A stretch of 64,000 bases of DNA from Punica granatum (lineage: Eukaryota; Streptophyta; Magnoliopsida; Myrtales; Lythraceae): contig NC_045130.1 of the NCBI RefSeq assembly GCF_007655135.1, forward strand, positions 15,376,001 through 15,440,000, given 5' to 3'. The position numbers were made by a program, and so were the translations under genes. A model generated the notes under the pieces. That model worked only from the letters and a program-made list of their open reading frames with translations. It was not told the DNA's origin and did no database searches. Shown here in pieces: positions 23,346 to 34,499 of the stretch; positions within the stretch are counted from its first letter, which is position 1, and each line of letters opens with the position of its first letter.

Positions 23346-24149
23346 TTTTAATTTTTTTTTTAGGGAGCTTGGTTCCATTAACTACTAGCTGCATTAATTC
23401 TTGGGTGGGTCCAGTCAGGAAGGTCCCACGAAGACTGGCTCATCTAAATATGAATATATGGCCTTTCATTAGAACCAATACATCAAGCTTTATAATGTGA
23501 TGCATTAACCGCCTCTAAACAGCATTAATTATGTGATGAAATCACGCTAATGTGGATGTACTACCAACCTCATATTATAACTAAACTTAGCAATTGGATA
23601 GGATAAAGAATATGAAAATGATATGGGGTAATCCTCAAAAAAAAAAATTGATAAGGGGTCACCTCCAAGTTATAACCTTACACGTTGAGTGAATATAATT
23701 AATGAGAATTATACTATATCCTAGCATGGTTTCTACTGCTAGTTACGCAATGATCATTATTTAGACCTCGGGAGCTACTTGATGTTCAACTTCAAGTTCT
23801 CCCTTGACATTGTCACTTAGGTCAATGAATGGCGCTATGAGATTTAAAAATGTCATATGTGATTGATTAATTACAAAATTTTCTTTTTTTTTTTCCTTTT
23901 CTTTTTATATAATCAAGAGTTTTCCTGTCCATGTTGATCATCAAATTAAAATTTTAATCTTGGATATTAATGACCATAAAGTAGCAATCTTATCTTGGAT
24001 ATGGGTGATTACCTAAATCAAAGCAAGTAGACACAAGTGGTCGGTATGACTAACTTGATTGAACATCCAAGAAATATTGTCCTTCTCATTTAGAAAAAAG
24101 GAGTCACCGGTTTTTCCACATCTCAACCCTTTTTCTTCCTCATCTTTTG

Positions 24150-24180
<31 letters not shown>

Positions 24181-24817
24181 TTTTTATTGGCCAAAATATT
24201 CTTTTTTATTGGCCAAAAATATCCTGTGGAAGCTTCCACAGGATTGGCATTCTCCCCCTTCCTAAAATTTATCTGTTTAGGAAATTAATTTAATTATTAG
24301 TGGCTAATATTGCTTTTCCCACTATCAGTGGATGTTCTAATTACTTTTCTCGCCTAGTCGTTGATTAATATATTGGTAAAAATGATAGATAACTTCCACT
24401 AAATGTCGTCATGTGTGGACCCGCTTATATCCCATTTTGGATCCTTTCCTTGACCAAATAAGACCATTACTCCTTTTAAGCTTATATAAAATCAAATAAA
24501 TGCATGCAATATCATGTGCAATTATTTACTTCTGATGGGTCCATCGCAATCGTTATTGTCCGAACACGCGGATGACCATTTGTAATTCAAATTTACCCCA
24601 TATTAGAAAATTAACAAATATATTAATCAATCACTCGCAAACAAGAAGTTCAAACATGAATCTATTTTAGCGTTTTCTTGATATATACAAGTGCTCCAAT
24701 TTACTTGGCATCATAAAGTTCATTTACTGTCGACCATTATTTGAAATGCAATCATAAGATCCATGCAATTAAATCGAGGACTAAATATTCATACTCTCAA
24801 CACATGGCTAAAGTCTC
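23343..24817. other. Intergenic, nothing recognised
   Basis: Includes a (CT)n run at 24150-24174. No gene. Confidence 0.5.
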
Positions 24818-25220
24818 CTTTTACATTTTATGCTGAATCTTTCCTTCTTAAGTTCTCCCTGAGCTTCTTATGTCGAATTATGGTTAATTACATCTAAGAT
24901 AAGTTAATCATTTTTCAAGTGAAAAAAATAAAATTTGTTTTTTTGAACGAAAAAAATATAATTTGTTAAGGAAACAAAGTTTGCTAACATTTATTTGTTC
25001 TTCTCTCTCTGTTTTTTTTGGTATAAACATTTATAAATGAAGGTTAATGGAGAATCTTGTACATTTATGTCTAATCTTTCATTTCTTAAGCTTCCCCATA
25101 AGCTTCTTATGTCGAATTACGGTAGCATCTGATCTAAGATAAGTTAATCATTTTTCAAGTAAAAAAAGTATAATTTGTGAAGAAAACAAATTTTGCTTAT
25201 ATTTATTATAATTATTATTA
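24818..25220. repeat. Imperfect tandem duplication, period about 239 bp
   Basis: CTTCTTATGTCGAATTA with the following AAGATAAGTTAATCATTTTTC occurs at about 24864 and again at about 25103. The preceding TTCTTAAG-type block is also repeated. Confidence 0.75.
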
Positions 25221-25770
25221 TTATTGCTAAAACATTTAAGAATGAAGCACTTTTTTTTTCAATAAATTTTGAGTCGAGGACTTGCAAGTGAGTATAGATG
25301 TAGCTGGAAATTATGTGATTGATTGATGACATGGTACGCAAGCAATGGTACAATTAAATGATAAAGGGGGCCCCACGGTCCCACCCGCCCACCAAACTCC
25401 AGCCTTTTTGGGTGGAGGCCGCTCGGGTCTCATTCATAAGAGCGGGCTCCGGCTGCGGGGCCCAACGGCCCCTCATCAACCTCAGTAAACATTTGGGCCC
25501 ACCAATTCGCCCCCCCCCCCCACCTTTTTTTCCCTTTATTTTAATTTTTCCAATTTGTGTTAATATACAATACGTACTTTGGTCAAGCCTTATTAATTAG
25601 CTTTATCAATGGTTATATTTTGCATTTTCTGCTGGCTAATATGGCCAAAGAAAACTCCATGGCATGCTCTTTGTTGGTCCCACGTCTTATCACGAGGATA
25701 AGGGATACTTCCAGCAAAAAAATATCTCAAAAAAAATTGAAACATGGTTAATGGAGAATCATCACTAAAT
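25221..25770. other. Intergenic with a GC-rich island
   Basis: 25365-25525 is unusually GC-rich (GGGGGCCCCACGG ... GCCCCCCCCCCC) against AT-rich surroundings. It does not encode a recognisable protein. Confidence 0.5.
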
Positions 25771-25948
25771 ATTAATTCAAACAGTTCGACACTTGTTTCC
25801 TTATAAAAGATTTTTTTATTTGAGTATTGTGAATGGAGAATTCTTGATTGAAAGAGATTTATATCTCTTAATTGACTGAATCGACTTGAATTGAATTAGT
25901 CGCGACTCATTGGACTACCAATACTAGAGTGCACATAGAAAAAAAAAT
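25771..25948 (+). repeat. SINE-like dispersed repeat S1, copy 5
   Basis: AATTCAAACAGTTCGACACT, TATTTGAGTATTGTGAATGG, GACTCATTGGACTACC and the tail GTGCACATAGAAAAAAAAA, which ends A-rich as a SINE would. Confidence 0.65.
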
Positions 25949-25991
25949 TGGAGAATCACAATTTATAAAAAAATGATGAATAAAAAATTTA

Positions 25992-26231
25992 TGCTTTATT
26001 TGGATTCAAAGTTGCATTTTAAAATCTTACTTTAACTTAATTCTACTCACAACAAAACAAAATAACTCATATAAAGTCAAAGGGTGGACCCCATTTATAT
26101 AACTCTTTTTTTTAAATCAAAATTATATAACTCATACAAAGTTAAAGGGTGAGCTTCATACATAACCATTTATACCACTCTTTTTCAAAATCAAAATCTG
26201 ATTTTAAAATGTTACTTACAAACCAAACGCA
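25992..26231. mobile_element. MITE family M1, copy 2 (inverted relative to copy 1)
   Basis: Contains the family units in reverse complement (AAAATAACTCATATAAAGTC and TTATACCACTCTTTTTC). The ends TGCTTTATTTGGATT and TGCGTTTGGTTTGTAAG are imperfect inverted repeats. Confidence 0.7.
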
Positions 26232-27171
26232 ATATTAACTTCTTTAAGAACGCATTTTGACTATCTCAACCTTATTTTTACCAATTAACATCTTTATTAG
26301 CTTATCTCGAAAGACATCATTAGCTAGAATCCAGATTAGGGTTAAATCATAGCTAGGACATATGAATCATATGATATTATTACCATCACTTATAAATAGG
26401 AACATCCCATTTTGAATATAAAAGTAGTTTATATAGAAAGCTCAGATGTTGATGACAAAGCATAATTTATCCGAATTACATGGTGCTTTCTTTCTCATAT
26501 AGAAGTGATTCTTATGAAAAGAAGGGGAACAATTACTCTTATTGTTCCTCACGATCCAAATATGAAAACTCTTTTTTTTTTCCCACTTTCGGAAAACTAG
26601 AAAAGAAAACATTCCAAAAGAAACAGAAAATCATAACTGTTTTCCAATAGAAGACACTGTCAAAATCTTTGCATGCCTCAGCCCAAATCAAAATGGAGAG
26701 CATAATCAATCACCAAATTACTTATAACATGCATATCTGCTCTTTTTTGTCCTCAAATTATTTTTTTCCGAAGGAAAATTATTGGCTGTACTTTTTTTTA
26801 CCCTAGAAACACACCCTGGCACGCGCACATGCACTCATGTCTATATACAGGTAAAGAGCGCCATATAGCCGGTCGTTTGGCCTTTTTCGTTAAATTTAAC
26901 ACGTATTTTCAAAATTCATGATTTTATTTTTTGGTCAATCTAACACATCATATATATTTCATTCAAAATTACTGGAAATGCTAATGTGTCGCACTAACAT
27001 GCCAATCTCACAAAATGGCCCTACTTGTGGGGCCCACAAGGGTGTGGCTGCAATGACCATGTCGACATTTCTTTTAAATTTTGGACAAAAAATAATGTCG
27101 TATTAAATTTGACACACTAAAATAAAATCACATGCTATCACAGACAATTTTGAAAGTATATGCTAAATAAA
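26232..27171. other. Intergenic, nothing recognised
   Basis: AT-rich. No supported gene or RNA. Confidence 0.5.
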
Positions 27172-27180
27172 ATAAAAAAA

Positions 27181-28527
27181 GAGTGAATTACTACTGTTAC
27201 CCTCAACTTTTTAAAATGTCACCACTTTTATCACAGATATATTTTTGTCACCAATCGACACTAAACATTTGTAATCCATCTAACAATCTTGCCCCTCCGT
27301 CAACACCCTTAACTGAAATGTGACGTGGCTGCTGACGTGGAGCTAACGGTGTTAAAAATATATATTTTTAATAGAGTCGGGCGCCAATGACGTTGTTTTG
27401 TATTTTCAAGTGTTTTTTTCCCAATTGGATGTAAATGGGAAGATGGGGAGAAGGGAGAAGGGAGAAGGGGAGAGCAAGACCCGGCCGCCCCTCCGGACGT
27501 GGTCAATGCTGGAGATGTCGTTGATCGAAAGGCCTAGCTGGGCTACAAAGAAACATGGCAGAGCTAGGTTGGATTTTGTGTCTCTGCTTCTGCAATTGAG
27601 GCCGGAGCTGAGTGAGGAGGACAAGGGCATCGAAGGAAGCAATGAGGAGGCTCAACGACCATGGGTAGTTGTTGAAGAAGGGGTCGCGACAGAAGAGGGT
27701 CGTCGAACCTCCGGGAACTGCAATGAGAGACAAGGCAGAGCCAGAGATCTCATCAGAAAGAGTTTGAGGTGAGGAGCTGCACAACGGATAGTCGAAGATG
27801 GTGGCATGGTGGCTGTGAAGAGGCAGGAGGTTCAATTCGGTTGATCTCGTCGAGCACAAAACGTGGAGGTCTTCTTTCGCGCTTTGTTGCTTGTTTTCCT
27901 TGGTTTGCTCAATGTCCGTCGTCGATCGTCGGATTCTCACATGTGGAATTTGGTCAAACGGAAAATCAAATTTAGTCCTTAAGGAATGGTGGTAATTTAC
28001 TTGTTCAATTTTTATTGCGTTTTGTGCCTGTGATATTATGCATTATCTCGATCTCCATCTTCCATTTCTTTCTTCCTTCTTGTCGAATTGTGGCGATGAA
28101 AAGGAGCTTGAAACGTTAACTGCTGGGGAGGAGTAGCCGGCGAGGCGATGAGCTTCTCACTGGAAAGGAGATGTTGCTAGTAGTAGACATACGGTGGCGA
28201 TCGATCGTAAGGGAGGCCATCGCCACTCCATTTCTTCTTCCCCTATTCTCTTGTCTGTCTCCAGTCTGTGCGATAGAAAATGGGATTTTTTAAAAAAATA
28301 TAAAAAATGAAAATACCAAACAACGTCATTTTGGCTCAAGTCTATTAAAATAGAATATCTTTTAGCACCATTAAATCCACGTCAGCAGCCATATCACATT
28401 TCAGTTAAGGGTGTTGACGGAGGGGCATAATTGTTATATAGATTGCAAACGTTTTGTCGGCAAAAATATATCATGGGCAAAAATGATGACATTTTGAAAA
28501 GTTGATGGCGAAAGTTGTAGTCTACCC
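27181..28527. mobile_element. Mutator-like element with ~245-bp terminal inverted repeats, possible Pack-MULE
   Basis: The left arm (27181 to about 27425) and right arm (about 28280-28527) are inverted copies sharing blocks such as CCCCTCCGTCAACACCCTTA, ACTGAAATGTGA, GGCTGCTGACGTGGA and CAATGACGTTGTTT. ATAAAAAAA flanks both ends (27172-27180 and 28528-28536), a 9-bp AT-rich duplication typical of MULEs. The interior (27430-28270) is much richer in GC than the flanks, with open frames on both strands but no transposase, suggesting captured host sequence. The arms, flanks and composition are seen; the capture is inferred. Confidence 0.75.
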
Positions 28528-28537
28528 ATAAAAAAAA

Positions 28538-29477
28538 AGGCCAAATCATATGCCATATGGTGCTTTTTATCTATATATAAATGCATGTAAGCATGATGTA
28601 GAGAACCGACGGTTTTTTGCAACAGATGATGATAAGGATGCAAGAAGGGAATAGGAGGTGCATAAGATAGCAGGGTGCGTAGGATTAGGAGCGTGCGGGT
28701 TCTGATACCCTTTTTTTTACGATACTCGGATCCTACCATGTAAGTGACAAGTTCAAGATTTTGGAACCGGACTCTACCCAGTTGAGTTCTAGAACCGGAG
28801 CCTATCCTGAATCTGTATTATATCTGTATGGACCCGAATGTGGACTCTCGTCGGGCCCGCATGCGTGTTTTTATAGGGTGCTGACAATATCACATGTTCC
28901 AAGTTCCCTGTTGAAATTTGTAAATTTTTTTGTCTCGCTAAATAAAATCGAAAATGTCTCATCCGTAATCAGTAATAACGCAAAACAGAATGGTGACATA
29001 GATTTAGATTTTTTTTTAAATTAGTGACTATTTTTTAAATATAGGAATATCTTAATATAGCTATATATATATATATAATTGGAGAAATTGTTATCTAGGT
29101 CGGGTATCGGTTCCGGTTCTAGTTTTGGATAGCCTATATGCAAGAACCGGAATCTCTTTTCACTGGTTTCGTATTTTAATATCCGAATCCTAATCTATTT
29201 TCAATACGAGTTACCCGAACCCTACCTTAACGGGTATTGATCCAAATTTCAGTTAGCATTCAGATGAAACTATATTCTTAACGGATTCAGTTGGATGTAG
29301 GTTAGGCCATGAACTAGATCAAAATCATTCTTAACGAGTCCATAAGAAGTGATTCCATTTTTTTCCCCGGGTCCAGGTAGAGACCAAAGGTCTTGAGTGA
29401 GGTTTTGAAGAGTTCCGGGTATACTCTGTATCCGTGCACATCCCTACATAAGATAACAAAAGTCATGCTAGTAAATG
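28538..29477. other. Intergenic, old repeat debris
   Basis: Recurring phrases such as GAACCGGA/CCGGTTCTAG (28765, 29110) suggest decayed repeats. No gene. Confidence 0.45.
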
Positions 29478-29482
29478 CTCCA

Positions 29483-29694
29483 TGTGAAGTTTGGAATAAT
29501 CCAACTCAATCGTATTTAGAATGTTTAGTTAAGTAAATAGGCATGGAGCCTAACATGAAAAAGGAAATCGAAATAATTTATTGTAACGTTCTAAGCCTAA
29601 TATCTAGGACTATCTAATATAAACCAATTATCCAAATATACAACATATACAACTATACAATTAAAGATACTCGAAGATACCCTAATTCTTAATA
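29483..29694 (-). repeat. Copia 3' LTR
   Basis: 212 bp, matching the right LTR closely with scattered substitutions and small indels. In element sense its first dinucleotide is TA rather than TG, a point change. The polypurine tract adjoins it. Confidence 0.92.
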
Positions 29695-29701
29695 CTCCCC
29701 C

Positions 29702-29935
29702 TCAAGTTGGAGCAAGAGGGTCCCGATTGCCCAACTTGGAAAGAATGAAGCGGAAGCGGTCTCGTCCTAGTGCCTTGGTGAAGATATCTATCAATTGAAA
29801 TCTCATAGGCAAATGGTCGGTCATCACAACACTTGTCTTGAGATGTTCACAAACAAAGTGACAATCGATCTCGATATTTTGTTCGTTCATGAAAAATCGG
29901 ATTGGTGGCAATGTGGAGTGCCAATTGATTATCAC
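29702..29935 (-). pseudogene. Copia RNase H C-terminal fragment
   Basis: Minus-strand residues include IDCHFVCEHLK, QLIDIFTKALGRDRF and LSKLG, the hallmark end of copia polyproteins (IDIKYHFVREHV..., ADIFTKPL). It ends a few bases before the polypurine tract, as expected. Broken upstream. Confidence 0.85.
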
Positions 29936-30699
29936 CGTACAATCGGGTAGGCGACGTCATCCGCTCACCAAGAGAAGAAAGAAGGGTCCGTAACCAGATC
30001 ACTTCACTAACCGTTGTAGCCATGGCTTTATACTCTGCTTCTGCAGATGAGCAAGAAAATGTAGTTTGCTTTTTCGTCTACCAGGAAACCGGACAACCTC
30101 CGAGAATAGCTAAATAACCCCAGACATATCATCGAGTTAGTGGACTGCTTGCCCAATCAGAATCACAGAAAGCCTTGAGCTCAACTGAGTTAGGCCGAAG
30201 AAAGATTCCCTGACTAAGTGATTGCTACAAATACCGAAGAACCCATATAGCAATGTCCCAACGATCCTGACGCAGTTCTTGCATAAACTATGCAAGAATG
30301 TGGAGAGGGTGACTGAGGTCCGGCCTAATAATACTCAAATATATAAGTCTCCCAATCAGAAGTCCATACTTGGCCGGATCAAACAACAGATCACTGGAAC
30401 CGGTAGACAGTCGATGATGTTGCTCCATAGGGAACGATGATGGTCACGATGCTAGCATACCACACTCAGTCAATATATCAAGAGCATACTTACGTTGAAT
30501 GAAGAAGATACCATAATCAAGCCGAGTAATCTCAATACTAAGGAAATAACTAAAAGATCCCAAGTCTTAAATGCGCAAACACTTATCCATATACACTTTA
30601 AAAGGGGCACAATGGCTAGAACTGTTGTCGACTATGAGTAAATCATCCACATAAACCAACACACCAAGAAAGACATTATCTCAATTATAGGTAAAAAGT

Positions 30700-31027
30700 G
30701 AATGATCAACACCTGCTTGGATAAAACCTAATGTCGAAGTGCATCGGCAAACTTTGAGAACTAGTTCCACGATGCTTGACGAAGACCATACAAGGACTTG
30801 CAAAGTTGACACATTCTCCCGGTTGATAGAGTAGAAAAACCAGGCGGCAGCTCCATATAAACTTCATCGTCAAGATTGTCATGTAAGAACGCATTGTTCA
30901 CATCCATTTGATGAATATGCCATCCCCTCACCACTGCAACAATTAAAAGACAACGCACAGTTACTAGTTTAGTTACCAGTTGTCTCATAATAATCAATTC
31001 GTTCCACTTGAGTGAAGCCCTTTGCAA
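30700..31027 (-). pseudogene. Copia reverse transcriptase fragment
   Basis: Contains [29 protein letters not shown] and [10 protein letters not shown], the diagnostic N-terminal block of copia RT, with the first catalytic Asp in QMDVNNAF. The YVDD part (about 30640-30670) is out of frame. Cannot make active enzyme. Confidence 0.88.
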
Positions 31028-31335
31028 CTACTTAGGCCTTATATCTTTTAATACTCCCGCCGGCGCGGCACTTCATCTTATACCCCCATTTGCATTCGAT
31101 TAGACACTTCCCATGAGGAAGTTGCTCAATTATCAAGTCTTATTCGACTCAAGAGCATGATTTTTTTCCGCCGTGGCATCCCTCCATCTCTAATCGCAAA
31201 CGGCCTCCTAATGAGATGTCGGCTCTCTATCATAATCAAGAGCAATTAGAAATGCTTTGTGGCGATCTGAGATACCTGAATAATTAATAAATTGCTCAAT
31301 AGGATATGACATACCAATGGAGTCTGAGGAGATTT

Positions 31336-31361
31336 GGGGGGGGGGGGGGGGGGGGGGGGGG
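31336..31361. repeat. 26-nt G homopolymer
   Basis: Uninterrupted run of 26 G on plus, inside the copia internal region (a C run in element sense, reading as poly-proline). Long G runs are often mis-sized in assemblies. Confidence 0.9.
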
Positions 31362-32005
31362 AACTCATATCGGGTTGTGTGAGCCAGAATAATGAAGTCC
31401 TTAAAATGTTTCAGAAGACTCGTAACTCGTACAGAATGTCGTAATTTCACATATGTTTTTCCCTATGATGTATGTTCTTTATTCGAACTAGAAATGTGGT
31501 CCTCAATTTCTTCACTGGAGCATTCTGGACTGTCCGTGTTGCTCCCCCTATCTGCCAAAACGGGCTGATCAGTAGCAGGAGAAAAAGTATTGGAAATGGG
31601 CCTGTTCTTCTCATCGAGCCCACTGCCTGTTTTGGGCTCTACCCTTCGTTTCGGTCCAGTCCGCATGGAAGCTTCCCCCACGGCCTGTACTAGGGTGGAT
31701 CGGGCTGACCTAAGCTAGGCTGGACTAGGCGAAATTTTCATGGGCCCATTAGACTGAACTGATCGCTAGTGGGCTGACTGTCCACTAGACTGGCCCGTCT
31801 ATCCATTGAAATAAACCAGCTGCTGACCCGGCTGCTCTTCATTAGACCATATATCTATTGGAGTCTCAGATGAATGGTCGGACTCATTGCTATGTAGAAA
31901 CAATGGACTACCTTACGTATGTGAATTCCTTCCTGGCTCTCCGTGGCAAAAGGAAAGTAGATTCATAACACTGAACATCTTTCGACACAAATATTTATCA
32001 AGTCT

Positions 32006-32590
32006 TCAAATCGTAAAGTAGCAACCTTTCTTTCCATGAGGATAGCTAATGAAGATACAGTTCTGGGATCGTGCGTCGAACTTATCCTTGGTACAGACTT
32101 GAGCATAACATAACGAGCCCAAAACCCAAAGATTCGAGTAGTTGGGTGGTCTTCCAAAGAGCAAATCATGAGGAGTCCTGTTACTGAGCAGAGGAGTAAG
32201 TGTTATATTCATCAAATGTACAGCGGTCAAGATGTATTAACCCCAAAAACATGTCGAGGGTGAGGCTTGAAACACGAAGGCTCGAGCAATTTTGAGAATA
32301 TGCCGATGCTTTCTTTCAACTCGACTATTTTGTTGTAACGTATCAGTACAAGACGTCTAATGTATTATGCCATGTGCAGAGAAAAAATCTTGTAACTCTC
32401 TCACCAAAAATTCCGTTCCATTATCGCTAGGCTTGAGATTTTCCTCGCGGATCTGGCCCATTCTGCTTCGCCTGGCCTTATCGCAGCCTGCACCCATTTT
32501 GCTTCCCCCTTGAATGCCATGATGGATATTTGTGCAAAACCTAGCACTTTGACTTCCAATGGTCCATTTTTTAAACAGCGTCCACATAGT
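32006..32590 (-). pseudogene. Copia integrase fragments
   Basis: Frame 32357-32587 shows SDNGTEF and FFSAHGIIH, the core DDE-integrase region around its second Asp. Frame 32006-32230 shows NRTPHDLLFGRPPNYSNLW, VLGSLCYA and DARSQNCIFISYPHGKKGC, the conserved C-terminal integrase block of copia. A frameshift separates them near 32240-32350. Confidence 0.88.
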
Positions 32591-32984
32591 CGCCTATTAT
32601 CTGAGTGGTATAGCTGCTGCTGTTGCCCAGACGTGCTACTGCCGTTGCCTAGTCTGCCATCCCCCTTGACAAGAAATACAATTGCTTCAGGGACGGATTC
32701 TCAGGATCGCGCATCGAATTTTTAACGTTCCTCGTGCGCGACCATTTGGTGAATCTTATTCAAATTTGGAATAGGCTTGATGCTAAGGATCGTGGACTGG
32801 ATGTGGCTGAATTCAGAGGTCAATCCCATGAGGAATTGAAATGATTTCTCTATCTCCCTTTGTGCCACAATTCGGCTACTCGCACCGCAGGTGCAACCAA
32901 GATGGTCGATATAGAATTCGAGCTCGTCCTAAAATTGTTTCAGCTTACCATAGTACTCTATGACACTCACCCCTTCTGCTTCAT

Positions 32985-33516
32985 GAGGTAGATGTCTGAT
33001 TTGATTTGAAAGATTCAAGCTTGGTTCCCCCGGAATGTCGCTTCTTGGGATCATCCCATAGATTCTTTGCATCCATTGCATATGGGATCGTGGCCTGGAG
33101 ACTCTCTTCCATGGTGTTGAATATCCATGCTATAAGCATGGAATTGCACATCTCCCATCTTTCTATTAGAGGATCATCCCCTCTTGGTTTGTCGAGAGAA
33201 CCGTCGATAAAAAGTAATTTGTTTCTCGCTCATGAGGTAGATGTCTACATGAGGTAGATGTCTGATTTGATTTGAAAGATTCAAGCTTGGTTCCCCCGGA
33301 ATGTCGCTTCTTGAGATCATCCCATAGATTCTTCGCATCCACTGCATATGCGACCGTGGCCTGGAGACTCTCTTCCATGGTGTTGAATATCCATGCTATA
33401 AGCATGGAATTGCACATCTCCCATCTTTCTATTAGAGGATCATCCCCTCCTGGTTTGTCAAGAGAACTGTCGATAAAAAGCAATTTGTTTCTCGCTCAGA
33501 GTGCAATTAACATGGC
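32985..33516. repeat. 266-bp tandem duplication inside copia gag
   Basis: Copy 1 starts at 32985 (GAGGTAGATGTCTGATTTG) and copy 2 at 33251 with near-identical sequence for about 250 bp, differing at scattered sites only. It makes the gag region discontinuous. Confidence 0.93.
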
Positions 33517-33729
33517 ACGCAATCATGTCAAGTAATTATCGCCGTTGAGAGTACACCCGATCACCTGAACTCTCGTGCTATCTGACGATGTAAGGCGATA
33601 TACCGGCGGCATCTCCACGCTCCTTCCCAAGCTATCCCCAGCCTTCTTGCCTTCCGGCAATGGACTCTTCTCATTATCACTTACATCCGACATCTCGTAG
33701 TCAAAAAGCTTCAATTGGTCCAAGATCAT
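33166..33729 (-). pseudogene. Copia gag N-terminal part, broken
   Basis: Frame 33523-33729 ends in IGCTLNGDNYLT, the start of the Retrotran_gag_3/UBN2-type region. Frame 33166-33483 continues with SSLDKPGGDDPLIERWEMCN, MLIAWIFNTME and AVDAKNLWDDLKKRHS, typical copia gag. The tandem duplication repeats this part. Confidence 0.85.
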
Positions 33730-33745
33730 AGGCGTTTTGATACCA

Positions 33746-33949
33746 TGTGAAGTTTGGAATAATCCAACTTAATCGTATTCAGAACGTTGAGTAGAGTAAA
33801 TAGGCAGAGCCTTACATGAAAATGGAAATAATCTATTGTAACCTTCTAAGCCTAATATCTAAGACTACCAAATATAAACCAACTATCCAAATATACAAGA
33901 TATACAACTGTACAATTAAAGATACCCGAAGATACCCTAATCCTTAACA
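33746..33949 (-). repeat. Copia 5' LTR
   Basis: 204 bp; in element sense it begins TGTTAAGGATTAGGG and ends CTTCACA, directly followed by the PBS. Confidence 0.92.
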
Positions 33950-34499
33950 CTCCACGGAAAAAGCTATGAGAGTTTGGTGAGATATTCTTCTAAAGAGAGA
34001 AAAAAAAAAGGAAGAAGAAAATGAGGATCCGACCATTCATTCATAGCAATAATTGAATTACCCTTTTTAATTAAATCTGAAGCAGCATAGAGGATAAGCA
34101 TGATAAGCCGTAAAAGCACAGCAGCTGGGACTCAAGGCATTGCAACAGTGTTCTTGCTTTCTTTTCATAATTTATCTCCCAAGGGGTTGTCAGTTGTTTC
34201 GATGCAAAGTTCGAATTTTTCCGACTTTTTATCGTTTATCACAGTGCTTAATTGGGTGCAAAGTGAATCCTTATACCATTTTCATGAGTTAATATTTAAT
34301 GATAATGATTAGGAAATACTTTACAACTAGGACAGTTGATATTCTCATATCGCACGGTCATGGATCCTACATTTATTATATTATTATTTACATTCTTAGT
34401 AATCAATATATGTCTCGAACAAAACAATACCGTATTTCGACATATAATTCATGAAAAATTTTATACATAAATCTTATTAAACAGTATCTGTAGTCTAAC

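Larger units (their letters stand above)
29483..33949 (-). mobile_element. Ty1/copia LTR retrotransposon, 4467 bp, degenerate
   Basis: Two LTRs (29483-29694 and 33746-33949) bound an internal region. CTCCA flanks both sides (29478-29482 and 33950-33954), an exact 5-bp target duplication. In sense (minus) order: the right LTR begins TGTTAAGG; the PBS TGGTATCAAAACGCC (33731-33745) is nearly complementary to initiator tRNA-Met; then gag, integrase, RT and RNase H, the copia order; then the polypurine tract TTGAGGGGGAG (29695-29705) next to the 3' LTR. All coding parts contain stops and frameshifts. A 266-bp tandem duplication and a 26-nt G run lie within. Confidence 0.93.

Noticed and set aside
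25358..25600. Proline-rich open frame in the GC-rich island
   Set aside because: Composition-driven, no domain and no conserved start context.
27059..27068. Perfect zinc-deficiency response element ATGTCGACAT
   Set aside because: Matches the bZIP19/23 site RTGTCGACAY, but it lies in gene-free DNA beside a Mutator-like element, far from any gene it could control. A degenerate 10-mer palindrome can occur by chance.
27398..27940. Overlapping open frames on both strands (up to 145 codons)
   Set aside because: Inside the Mutator-like element. Neither strand shows a known domain, so reported only as possibly captured sequence.
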